In this document: in pieces, positions 1 to 8,556 of the stretch | Layout of the letters: every line of letters starts with the position of its first letter | How positions within the stretch are numbered: position 1 is the stretch's first letter | NCBI GenBank assembly: GCA_947173895.1 | Contig: CAMWGU010000002.1 | Coordinates: forward strand, 17,426 to 81,425 | Direction: 5' to 3' | Length of the DNA: 64,000 bases | Source: an uncultured Bacteroides sp. | GTDB taxonomy: Bacteria; Bacteroidota; Bacteroidia; Bacteroidales; Bacteroidaceae | Notes under the pieces: model-generated | Told to the model about the DNA's origin: nothing | What the model saw: only the letters and a program-made list of their open reading frames with translations | Databases searched by the model: none | Made by a program: the position numbers and the translations under genes

Positions 1-83
1 CCCAATACTTTGGCCATCTGTCCCAAACACCAGTCATCGTATGCATACTCCATCGTGTTGGAAACAGTTCCTTTTCCTGCTCA
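1..83 (-). pseudogene. 5'-truncated GH92 (alpha-mannosidase-like) fragment, continues off left edge
   Basis: Minus-strand translation of 1-80 gives A-G-K-G-T-V-S-N-T-M-E-Y-A-Y-D-D-W-C-L-G-Q-M-A-K-V-L-G, resembling the GH92 VSxTLEYAYDDWC motif; in-frame TGA at 81-83 just upstream and no room for the N-terminal half before rnr. Confidence 0.55.
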
Positions 84-144
84 ATATCCGCCGCCAGTCC
101 AACTGTCCTACATAATTGTTTGGAAACGGATAAAGGAAATTATA

Positions 145-179
145 AGGGCTGCCTTCTCCACATCGAGAAAGCAGCCCTC
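145..179 (-). terminator. Putative intrinsic terminator downstream of rnr
   Basis: Hairpin AGGGCTGC...GCAGCCCT in the gap after the rnr stop codon. Confidence 0.5.
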
Positions 180-199
180 ATTATGATACTTCCGGTTTC

Positions 200-2347
200 T
201 TATTTCTCTGCCAGTGCGAAATCCAGTTGCTTCTTTTCCAGATTTGCGCGGGCCACCTTGATGGTTATCGGGTCTCCCAAGCTGAATTTCCTGTGATGTC
301 GGCGGCCTGTCAGGCAATAGTTCTTCTCGTCGAAGTCATAGTAGTCGTCGCCAAGGTCGCGCATGGGAATCATTCCTTCACATTTGTTCTCGTTCAGTTC
401 CACGTAAAGTCCCCATTCGGTCACTCCTGAAATCACTCCGTCGAACTCCATGCCCAGGCGTTCGCTCATGAATTCCACCTGTTTGTATTTCACCGATGCC
501 CGTTCTGCATTGGCGGCTATTTGCTCCATAGCGGAACTATGGTCGCACAAGTCTTCATATTTTGCTTCCTGCACTGTGCGTCCTCCTGCCAGATAGCGGG
601 TGAGCAGGCGGTGTACCATCATGTCCGGAAACCGGCGGATGGGTGAGGTGAAGTGGGTGTAATAGTCGAACGCCAGTCCGTAGTGGCCGATGTTGTGGGT
701 GGAATAGCGTGCTTTCTGCATGGCGCGCAAAGACACGGTCTCCACCAGGTTCTGTTCTTTCTTGTCCTTGATGTCGTCCAGCAGGCGGTTGATGGATTTT
801 GACACCTCCGTCTTGCTTCCCGAAGTGCGTATTTTGTAGCCGAAACGATTGATAAACCAGTTCAGGTTTTCCAGTTTGTCCGGATCGGGAAGGTCGTGGA
901 TGCGATAAGGAAATACCTTGGGCTTTTTGTTTTTGGGCACTTTGCCTATTTTTTCGGCTACGGTGCGGTTGGCTAACAGCATGAATTCCTCAATCAGTTT
1001 GTTGGCTTCCTTCGATTCTTTGAAATAGACGCTGAGCGGTTTTCCCGTTTCGTCTGTTTCAAATTTCACTTCCACACGGTCAAAGTCGATGGCGCCGGCG
1101 GCCAATCTTTGCTTGCGCAGGATTTGTGCCAGTTTGTTCAATTCCAGTATTTCTTCCTTGTAGTCGCCCTCGCCGGTCTCTATCACCGCTTGTGCCTCTT
1201 CGTAGGTGAAGCGGCGGTCGCTCTTGATGACCGTGTGTACGATGCGTGCGTCCTTCACTTCTCCTTTTTCGCTCATGTTGAAAATAACGGAGAAAGCCAG
1301 TTTCTCTTCGTTGGGGCGGAGGGAACAGATGAAGTTGCACAAGCGTTCGGGCAGCATCGGGATGGTGCGGTCCACCAGATAAACCGAGGTGGCCCGTTTT
1401 TCGGCTTCCTTGTCTATCACGCTTCCTTCTTTCACGTAGTGTGTGACGTCGGCTATGTGTACACCCACTTCCCATAGTCCCGGCTTGAGCTGGCGGATGG
1501 AGAGTGCGTCGTCAAAGTCTTTCGCGTCTTTGGGGTCGATGGTGAATGTGGCGACTTGGCGGAAGTCCTCGCGTTCGGCATAGTCTGCTTTGGTAATTTC
1601 CGCTGAGATTTTTTCGGCGGCGTTTTCCACGTTCTTCGGATAAACGTATGGCAGTCCGTATTCGGCCAGGATGGCATGCATCTCGGTTGTGTTTTCTCCC
1701 GATTTGCCCAGGATGTCGATTACTTGCCCTATCGGGTTTTTGGCTTCCTTGGGCCATTCTATGATTTTCACCACTGCCTTGTCTCCGCTTTTTCCGCCTT
1801 TCAGCTTGTCTTTCGGGATGAATATGTCATTGGCAAGGGTGCGGTTTTCGGTCAGCAGGAAGGAATAGGACTTTTCTACCTTCAGTGTTCCCACAAAAGT
1901 GTCGTTTGCGCGTTCCAGTATTTCTATCACTTCTCCTTCCGGATTCCGGTTTTTGCGTTTGGCAAACAAGGCTATCTTCACCTTGTCGTTGTTCATGGCG
2001 TGGGCCGAGTTGCGTTCGGCTATGGCGATTGTCTCTCCGCCGTCGTCGGGGATAAAGGTGTTTTTCCCGTTACTTTTCCGCTGGAAGACTCCGGTCATGA
2101 TCAGTCCGTGGTCGTTTAGCCTATAGTGTCTGTTCTCGACCTCTTGCAGGAAATCGTCCTCCACCATTTCACCAATGATGTCGGCACAAAGCATTTTAAG
2201 CGGATGGGTGGTGAGGCTCATGCTGGCCCACAACTGTTTCAGCGTGAAAGTCTCGCCGGCTCTGGTGTGGAACAAGTTGATGAGTCGTTCCGCCAGTTCG
2301 CTTTTTTTCATGCGTTTTCCCGCTTTCTTTTCTTTCTTTTTAGCCAT
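200..2347 (-). CDS. rnr: Ribonuclease R (RNB-domain exoribonuclease)
   Basis: 715 aa; DPKDAKDFDDALS, HIADVTHYV, YSTHNIGHYGLAFDYYTHFTSPIRRFPDMMVHR and C-terminal S1-like region. Confidence 0.95.
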   Translation of the reverse strand: MAKKKEKKAGKRMKKSELAERLINLFHTRAGETFTLKQLWASMSLTTHPLKMLCADIIGEMVEDDFLQEVENRHYRLNDHGLIMTGVFQRKSNGKNTFIPDDGGETIAIAERNSAHAMNNDKVKIALFAKRKNRNPEGEVIEILERANDTFVGTLKVEKSYSFLLTENRTLANDIFIPKDKLKGGKSGDKAVVKIIEWPKEAKNPIGQVIDILGKSGENTTEMHAILAEYGLPYVYPKNVENAAEKISAEITKADYAEREDFRQVATFTIDPKDAKDFDDALSIRQLKPGLWEVGVHIADVTHYVKEGSVIDKEAEKRATSVYLVDRTIPMLPERLCNFICSLRPNEEKLAFSVIFNMSEKGEVKDARIVHTVIKSDRRFTYEEAQAVIETGEGDYKEEILELNKLAQILRKQRLAAGAIDFDRVEVKFETDETGKPLSVYFKESKEANKLIEEFMLLANRTVAEKIGKVPKNKKPKVFPYRIHDLPDPDKLENLNWFINRFGYKIRTSGSKTEVSKSINRLLDDIKDKKEQNLVETVSLRAMQKARYSTHNIGHYGLAFDYYTHFTSPIRRFPDMMVHRLLTRYLAGGRTVQEAKYEDLCDHSSAMEQIAANAERASVKYKQVEFMSERLGMEFDGVISGVTEWGLYVELNENKCEGMIPMRDLGDDYYDFDEKNYCLTGRRHHRKFSLGDPITIKVARANLEKKQLDFALAEK

Positions 2348-2669
2348 AGGAAAATAAATTAGTGTAATTATGTGCTACAAAGTAAACAAAATAATCGGGA
2401 CGACGGTTCAATAATACATTAAAATTCGTTTATGGCGCGACTTTCTTCCGGCCGAACGCTTACAAAATCAGGCTGTCATGGCATTCAAAAAGATGAATAC
2501 TCTGATTTTTACAGCGTAAAAATTTAATTTTTGTGTGTATCTATAATATTCGCAAAAAGTCTTGATGCTTATAGGTCCTAATAAATAATAAGTTAAATAT
2601 CTCAAAAAAAGGTCGGTATGAAACTATTGTTTGTTAGTTGTTTTACTTGAATGATATTCTATTTGTATA

Positions 2670-2677
2670 TACCTTTG
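2670..2677 (+). promoter_or_regulatory. Bacteroides-type -7 element (TACCTTTG)
   Basis: Matches TAnnTTTG, upstream of the 2822 lipoprotein ORF. Confidence 0.4.
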
Positions 2678-2821
2678 TAATCTCATCATTTTCCATTATT
2701 TTGTTTCAGCAATCACCAAAGTAAGTGGAAACATGATAAGTTCAGGCTGTTGCAGACTGTTTGACTGTGATGGTTTGGGTCTTTTAATATAAATCTGTGA
2801 TTGCGTTAAACATCAAGAGCA

Positions 2822-3919
2822 ATGAAACAAAGTTTCTTTATTAGTCTGTTTTTCTTATTTTTAATGTCCTCCTGCCAAAATAAGGAATCGGACTTGAAGA
2901 TAGATTGGAATCAATATCCGACTGTTGAGTTGGCCAACCCGAAACAAATTCTTTTTGAAGGCCGTAACATAGAAACCGAGCAACATTTGGAGATGATAGA
3001 TAATAAATATTTCTTTTTTACGGAGAGTTTTAATCAGTTGGGCGAATTGCATCTGTATCAGATGTCGGACGACACACTGAAATGGGAAGGACTGATTACC
3101 CAAAAAGGCGAAGGGCCTCTTGAAATGTTTACAGAAAGCCGGGTATATTCTTTAAATGGTGGTATCGTTGTATTGGGCACAGCTTATAGGCCTCAGTACT
3201 TTGTGTTGCCGGCCGACCGGATTGCCGATAGAGCCCATATCGCTAAGTGGGAAAAGCATACAATCCCGAATCAGGTAGGATTATAGACGATATGATTCCC
3301 ATTGATACGACCCGTTTTTTGGTGACGACGGTGGGTGCTGTCCCTTCCTTGCTGGCTACTTATCAATTGGGTGACACGCTCCTTTCTTCCATTCCCTTAT
3401 CCGGACGATGAGTTTTCAAACGCTTCGAAGGCTATAGTGTATAATGGCAACATCTATAAACATCCCACTGAAGAGAGGTATTTCTATCAGTGCTTGTCGG
3501 GCCGTTATGCATACACGTTTACTTTGAAGGACAATCGGATGGAAAATGTTTCCTATTTGCTGAACGAGCCTCCTGTTTTTCAATTAGGCAAAGATGGAAC
3601 TAATGTGTATATGGCAAACGAAACACTTTTCGGTGGTACGTGTTATGTGACAGGAAAGTATATTTATGTGAAATTGGAAAATTTCACGATGGGTGATTTT
3701 GCAGAAGGTACAATTGAAAAAAGGAATGAAGGATATGCATGTTGGTTCAATAATGAGATAAAGGCTTTTGATTGGGACGGGAATCCGGTAAGGACTTATA
3801 AATTCGACCGTTACCTGTCTAATTTTGTAGTGGATAGGGAAGATAGATTTTTGTATGCCATGACAAAAGATGTTGAGACGGATAAAGATTCGTTGGTCAA
3901 GTATGAATTGAAGGACTGA
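2822..3919 (+). pseudogene. 6-bladed beta-propeller (BF3164-like) lipoprotein, interrupted by two apparent frameshifts
   Basis: ORF 2822-3286 (lipobox LMSSC, KGEGPLEM) and ORF 3335-3919 are in the same frame; the segment ~3280-3411 reads through in another frame (IIDDMIPIDTTRFLVTTVGAVPSLLATYQLGDTLLSSIPLS). Confidence 0.6.
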
Positions 3920-4073
3920 TTATCCGTCTCCGGCTGTCCTTACACATATACGTATGCGTTTCTTCACATTTAATGGGGGAGGGGATGGTGGTATGGAGTG
4001 CAAAACTTGTATGACCGGCGATTGTTTTCTTTGAAAAGAACTCTTACATAGGTCGAATCTGAACGAAACGTAC

Positions 4074-4081
4074 TATCTTTG
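4074..4081 (+). promoter_or_regulatory. Bacteroides-type -7 element (TATCTTTG)
   Basis: Matches TAnnTTTG, 24 nt before the 4105 start codon. Confidence 0.5.
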
Positions 4082-4104
4082 TCCGTCTTTTAAAAACAAC
4101 GGGT

Positions 4105-5139
4105 ATGATTGAACTTGATGAAGCGTTAACACAGAAAAAAGTGCTGGTGACCGGTGCGAGCGGGTTTATCGGCAGCTTCTTGGTGGAAGGAGGACTGGAG
4201 AGAGGGATGCAGGTATGGGCCGGCGTGCGCCAAAGCAGTAGCCGCAAGTATTTGAAAGATTCGCGCATCCGGTTTGCCGAACTGGACTATGCCAATCCCT
4301 GTAGGTTGGTGGAACAATTGGCCGCACACAAGCGGGCGCATGGCGGATGGGATTACGTCATCCATTGTGCCGGAGTGACCAAATGCAGGCATGAAGAGGA
4401 GTTCGACAAGGGTAATTTAATCTATACCCGCCGGCTGGTCGAGGCTCTGAGATCGTTGGACATGGTTCCCCGTCGGTTTATCTATATCAGTTCGCTCAGT
4501 GTGTTCGGCCCCATCCATGAGGATACATATACGCCTATCAGTGAGCATGATGAACCGATGCCCAATACGGCGTATGGCGTAAGCAAGTTGAATGCGGAGT
4601 ACTATCTGCAATCGTTAGAGGACGTTCCGTTGGTCATTTTCCGTCCTACCGGGGTGTATGGTCCGCGCGAGCGCGATTATTTCCTGATGGCGAAGTCGAT
4701 AAAACGGCATATAGACTTTGCCGCCGGTTTCCGGAGGCAGGATCTCACCTTTGTTTATGTGAAGGATTTGGTGCAGGCTGTCTATCGGGCCGTGGAGTGC
4801 AAAGTGGTGCAGCGGGCCTACTTTGTGAGCGACGGAAAAGTTTATTCCAGCCGTGCTTTTTCCGATTTGATACAAAAGGAGCTTGGTAATCCGTGGGTTG
4901 TGCACATCAAATGCCCGTTATTTATTTTAAAAGTTGTATCTTTGCTCGCCGGATTCGCGGCGCGCTGCCTGGGAAAGGTGAGTACGCTGAATGCCGACAA
5001 GTATAAAATAATGAAACAACGCAATTGGCAATGCGACATTTCGCCCTTGGTAGAAGAGTTGGGTTATCGTCCGGAGTACCCGTTGGAAAGAGGAGTGAAG
5101 GAAATCATTGCCTGGTATAAAAAAGAAGGATGGCTTTAA
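4105..5139 (+). CDS. NAD-dependent epimerase/dehydratase (extended SDR)
   Basis: VTGASGFIGSFLVE, YISSLSVFGP, YGVSKLNAE. Confidence 0.9.
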   Translation: MIELDEALTQKKVLVTGASGFIGSFLVEGGLERGMQVWAGVRQSSSRKYLKDSRIRFAELDYANPCRLVEQLAAHKRAHGGWDYVIHCAGVTKCRHEEEFDKGNLIYTRRLVEALRSLDMVPRRFIYISSLSVFGPIHEDTYTPISEHDEPMPNTAYGVSKLNAEYYLQSLEDVPLVIFRPTGVYGPRERDYFLMAKSIKRHIDFAAGFRRQDLTFVYVKDLVQAVYRAVECKVVQRAYFVSDGKVYSSRAFSDLIQKELGNPWVVHIKCPLFILKVVSLLAGFAARCLGKVSTLNADKYKIMKQRNWQCDISPLVEELGYRPEYPLERGVKEIIAWYKKEGWL

Positions 5140-6119
5140 ATTTGTTCAAACGGGTAGACAGCGTAAAAGGATTGTTTGCTGTCGAGAGCATTAGTCTGAT
5201 ATACAATGCGCTCACAACCCTTATGGTTTTGTTTTTGTTTTCGCATATGGACCACCCCGTCACGATGTTGCTGGAGCGGGCGGGCATTGTGGCCGTTACG
5301 TTTTCCCTGATATACCTGTATCACAAATATCCCTGCAAACTGACGGCGTTTGTGCGGATGGCCGTTCAGATGGCGTTTCTGGCATACTGGTATCCCGATA
5401 CTTTCGAGTTCAACCGGCTTTTCCCCAACTTGGACTATCTGTTTGCTTCGGCCGAGCAGTTTCTGTTCCGTTGCCAGCCTTCGGTGGAATTCAGCGAGCA
5501 TTTCCCTTCTGTGTGGTTCAGCGAGCCGTTCAATATGGGATATTTTGCTTATTATCCGATGATCGGGGTGGTGACCATCTATTATTTCCTGTTTCGTTTT
5601 GAGTGGTTCGAGAAGGTTTCTTTTGTGCTGGTCACCTCGTTCTTCATCTACTATCTGATATATATACTGGTTCCGGTGGCCGGCCCGCAGTTCTATTTTC
5701 CTGCCATTGGCATGGACAACGTGGCATTGCAGCATTTCCCTGCCATCGGCGATTATTTCAACCATAATGACATCTTGCTGCCCGGTCCGGGTTTCGACCA
5801 TGGTTTCTTTTTCAATTTGGTGGAGGCTTCGCAGGAGGTGGGCGAACGCCCCACGGCTGCTTTTCCCAGCTCGCATGTCGGCATATCCACCATCGTGATG
5901 ATTATGGCCTGGCGTGTCAATCGGAAACTGTGTTGCTTTCTGGCGCCGTTCTACGTGTTGCTTTGTTGTGCCACGGTTTATATTCAGGCGCATTATTTGA
6001 TTGATGTCATTGCCGGATGGGTGTCGGCGGTATGTATTTATATGTTGGCTACCTATATGTATAAGCGTTGGTTCGCCTCGGTGGTGTTTCAGTTGGTGCT
6101 GTTTGAAAAAAAACGTTAA
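5130..6119 (+). CDS. PAP2-superfamily membrane phosphatase/transferase
   Basis: Multiple TM segments, AAFPSSHVGIS and HYLIDVIAGW; overlaps upstream SDR by 10 nt. Confidence 0.85.
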   Translation: MALNLFKRVDSVKGLFAVESISLIYNALTTLMVLFLFSHMDHPVTMLLERAGIVAVTFSLIYLYHKYPCKLTAFVRMAVQMAFLAYWYPDTFEFNRLFPNLDYLFASAEQFLFRCQPSVEFSEHFPSVWFSEPFNMGYFAYYPMIGVVTIYYFLFRFEWFEKVSFVLVTSFFIYYLIYILVPVAGPQFYFPAIGMDNVALQHFPAIGDYFNHNDILLPGPGFDHGFFFNLVEASQEVGERPTAAFPSSHVGISTIVMIMAWRVNRKLCCFLAPFYVLLCCATVYIQAHYLIDVIAGWVSAVCIYMLATYMYKRWFASVVFQLVLFEKKR

Positions 6120-6174
6120 ATGCTGCAACGTATGGCGGGGTCGATACGTCTAATAAGCAAAAACAAGCATAATT

Positions 6175-7026
6175 ATGAGAAAATTTGTATCGACTTTAAT
6201 GGCCATGGCCATGGTGATGGTATCTGTGACGGCTTGTGCCGAGAGAATCGTCCCCAGTAAGACTTATGTCACCAAGAAGGTGAATGTAGGTAGTTTCAAT
6301 GCTATTTCCACCGGTTCGTCTGTAGATGTGATTTACACGCAGACATCCGGCAACCAATCTGTGGAAGTGTATGCACCTGACAATTTGATAGACTATATTG
6401 ACGTGCGGGTGGAGAGCGGCGTGCTGAAAGTGGGCTTCAAGTCTCCCCGAAACAATTTCTCCATCGAGGGGAAGCATAAGAAGGAGGTACGGGTGTCTGC
6501 TCCGGCTGTAAACAGCCTGAAGGCTTCCAGTTCGGGCGACATCATCATGAAGAACGGGCTGAAGACTTCCGGAAAGGTGAATGTCAAAGCCAGCAGTTCG
6601 GGCGATGTGACAGGCGGAAGCATTTCGTGCGATGATTTTACGGCAACGGCCAGCAGCTCGGGTGATGTGGTGCTGGAAAAAGTGTCGTGTACCAACTTTA
6701 CGGCCGGTGCCAGCAGTTCGGGCGATGTGTCTGTCAAGAATCTGAATGCCGTCAATGTGTCTGCCGATGCCAGCTCGTCGGGCGATGTGACTTTGGCAGG
6801 TGTTTGCGAGAATGCTTCATACAAGGCCAGCAGCAGCGGCGATGTGAAGGCAAAGGGCCTGAAGGCGGTCAATGTGACAGCCGGTGCCAGCTCGTCGGGC
6901 GATGTGGAATGTTATGTGACCGGCTCTTTGAAGGCCACTGCTTCCAGTAGCGGCGAGGTGGCTTATAAAGGCAATCCGAAAGACATTGATTTCTCTCCGA
7001 AAAGAGGATTGCGCAAGATAGATTGA
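6175..7026 (+). CDS. Head GIN domain (DUF2807) protein
   Basis: Signal peptide, 8 repeats of ASSSGD/EV, typical DUF2807 layout. Confidence 0.85.
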   Translation: MRKFVSTLMAMAMVMVSVTACAERIVPSKTYVTKKVNVGSFNAISTGSSVDVIYTQTSGNQSVEVYAPDNLIDYIDVRVESGVLKVGFKSPRNNFSIEGKHKKEVRVSAPAVNSLKASSSGDIIMKNGLKTSGKVNVKASSSGDVTGGSISCDDFTATASSSGDVVLEKVSCTNFTAGASSSGDVSVKNLNAVNVSADASSSGDVTLAGVCENASYKASSSGDVKAKGLKAVNVTAGASSSGDVECYVTGSLKATASSSGEVAYKGNPKDIDFSPKRGLRKID

Positions 7027-7032
7027 TATTCG

Positions 7033-7097
7033 CTGCTGCCACTACTGTCTTCGGCAATCCTGCCCTGTCGGCAGACCGTTCCGGTGAGTGGCAGCAG
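7033..7097 (+). terminator. Long hairpin downstream of head-GIN gene
   Basis: CTGCTGCCACT (7033-7043) and AGTGGCAGCAG (7087-7097) are perfect inverted complements, followed by a T-rich stretch. Confidence 0.45.
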
Positions 7098-7156
7098 TTT
7101 GTTCCTTTGCCTGATTACCCCTTCACACAGGCCACACTATTGATGTGATTCTACTT

Positions 7157-7402
7157 TTCCCTTCCTCCTTTCATTATCCGCTGAAACGCCCTGTGGATGG
7201 GGATTCCGAGAGTGAAAGGACACTCCGTAGGCTCCCTTCATCCTCCTTTCATTGGCACATGAAAGCAGCATAGCGAAAATCGCTGAAGGCAGATGTGAAG
7301 GGACGTGGGCAACATGGCTGAAAGGAGGATGAAGGGAGGTACTGTCATTTTTAACCGGCTGATTGATAGTCACTTCAGGTGAAAATGAAAGGATGAAGGG
7401 AG
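7157..7402 (+). mobile_element. MITE-like non-coding element, copy A
   Basis: Ends CCCTTCCTCCTTTCATTA / AATGAAAGGATGAAGGGAG are near-inverted repeats; internal 20-nt perfect inverted repeat 7232-7251 / 7319-7338; homologous in reverse orientation to 24055-24310. Confidence 0.65.
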
Positions 7403-7440
7403 ACGGGGAAAAAGCAACCTGATGAGGGGGAGATGTCCTC

Positions 7441-7540
7441 TGTATGTATGTGTGAGGCTGCACGTACGTACGTGTGAGGCTATACATACGTATGTGTAGG
7501 CCTACACGTACGTATGTACAAGCCCACACATACGTATGTG
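7441..7540. repeat. Tandem palindrome array, TACGTA core, 22-nt pitch, array A
   Basis: TACGTA cores at 7465, 7487, 7509, 7531 (exact 22-nt spacing) plus degenerate TATGTA at 7443. Confidence 0.9.
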
Positions 7541-7590
7541 TTTTACGACAAGACGGAATGTGTTGCGGTGCACATGCAGGTCTGTGCTGT

Positions 7591-7678
7591 GAACAAGCCA
7601 AGCTCGTGCAACGAACAAGCTAAGCTTGTACGGCGAACAAGCCTTCATGTTCCGGTGAACAGGCCTTCATGTTTCGTG
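7591..7678. repeat. Second tandem array: four 22-nt GAACAAGCC/T... units with imperfect palindromes
   Basis: Units start at 7591, 7613, 7635, 7657; unit 2 contains perfect ACAAGCT-A-AGCTTGT. Confidence 0.85.
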
Positions 7679-7791
7679 ATTTCCTTGCATCCAATGACCT
7701 TTTGTGCCAAATATTCGATTCCTACTTCTCTTGACAAATGCTTTTTGATATTTGCAGAACGTTACCCCATTAAACCATAGCACTACCATTA

Positions 7792-7929
7792 ATCAATGGT
7801 TTTGAGGAACGGCTGACAAATGTACCGGCGGAATCTTTCAACGCTGAAATCAAGGCTCTTAGAAGTCTGTTGAAAGGAGTTGCTGATGTGAAATCCTTCA
7901 TGCTCGGATGGGCTACTTTATATGCGTAA
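7792..7929 (+). pseudogene. C-terminal relic of a transposase (ISL3-family-like)
   Basis: Translation INGFEERLTNVPAESFNAEIKALRSLLKGVADVKSFMLGWATLYA-stop resembles the C-terminus of ISL3/IS204-type transposases (NAxAESFNAKIKAFR). Confidence 0.65.
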
Positions 7930-8244
7930 AAGAAATTATCAACAACCGGAAATGTCCGCTGGTCCGTATTCACCTTTCCTATTGGTTAATAAGTGCAAAA
8001 AAGGAGAGAACTGACTACCTATACATGAAACTGACCTGTCTTAATGATACATATAGGGATTATTCCCGGACAATATTGTGTGTCGAATGAAGGTTTGGAA
8101 AGGCAGGACGAAAGTTTCGTTTGAAGATATACAGGTTGTTTGGATGGAGAGAAGAAACACACATTTGATTTATGATAGGAGTTATATTAAGGAGTTTACG
8201 GATAGAAGCTGGTTTATCTGCCATTCAGGTGGCAGATAGGCTAC

Positions 8245-8463
8245 ACATATCCGAGTCAACTTACCGTAATGAACTATACGTTATATTATTGGGACAACGA
8301 ATGGAAACCTGTGGAAGAAGTGAAAGGTTGTGATGACTTTGTTTCTTTCGGGCAAGTGCCTGTCGGAGGCTTGTATTTGATGAAAAGTTCTGTACCGGTA
8401 AAAGGAACTTATTCTAATGAAAGGATTTTTACTTATGCTAACGGAACGCTTAACTGGTGGTGA
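8245..8463 (+). pseudogene. C-terminal relic of a larger Bacteroidetes surface/secreted protein
   Basis: Reading frame YPSQLTVMNYTLYYWDNEWKPVEEV...ERIFTYANGTLNWW-stop resembles the C-terminal tail of larger Bacteroides lipoproteins; N-terminal body absent. Confidence 0.45.
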
Positions 8464-8556
8464 GAAGTTCAGCCCGGACAGCCTGAAGGGAGTAGGGTAA
8501 ATTACTTTATACTCCCGATCGGGCAGAGGAATCCGAAGCTGTACTTATAAATCCTG

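Noticed and set aside
3948-3955. Solitary ATACGTAT palindromes at 3948-3955 and 13631-13638 as array remnants
   Set aside because: An 8-mer palindrome is expected about once in 64 kb by chance; no flanking 22-nt periodicity.
7137-7601. 154-aa minus-strand ORF (HTYVWACTYVRVGLHIRMYS...) and similar ORFs at 23790-23972 and 50835-51293
   Set aside because: Open frames arise from translating the 22-nt TACGTA repeats and MITE-like body; no independent coding signature and the three ORFs do not share architecture beyond the repeat.
7441-7678. CRISPR array
   Set aside because: Units are 21-22 nt tandem palindromes without unique spacers of regular length, and no cas genes are in the window.
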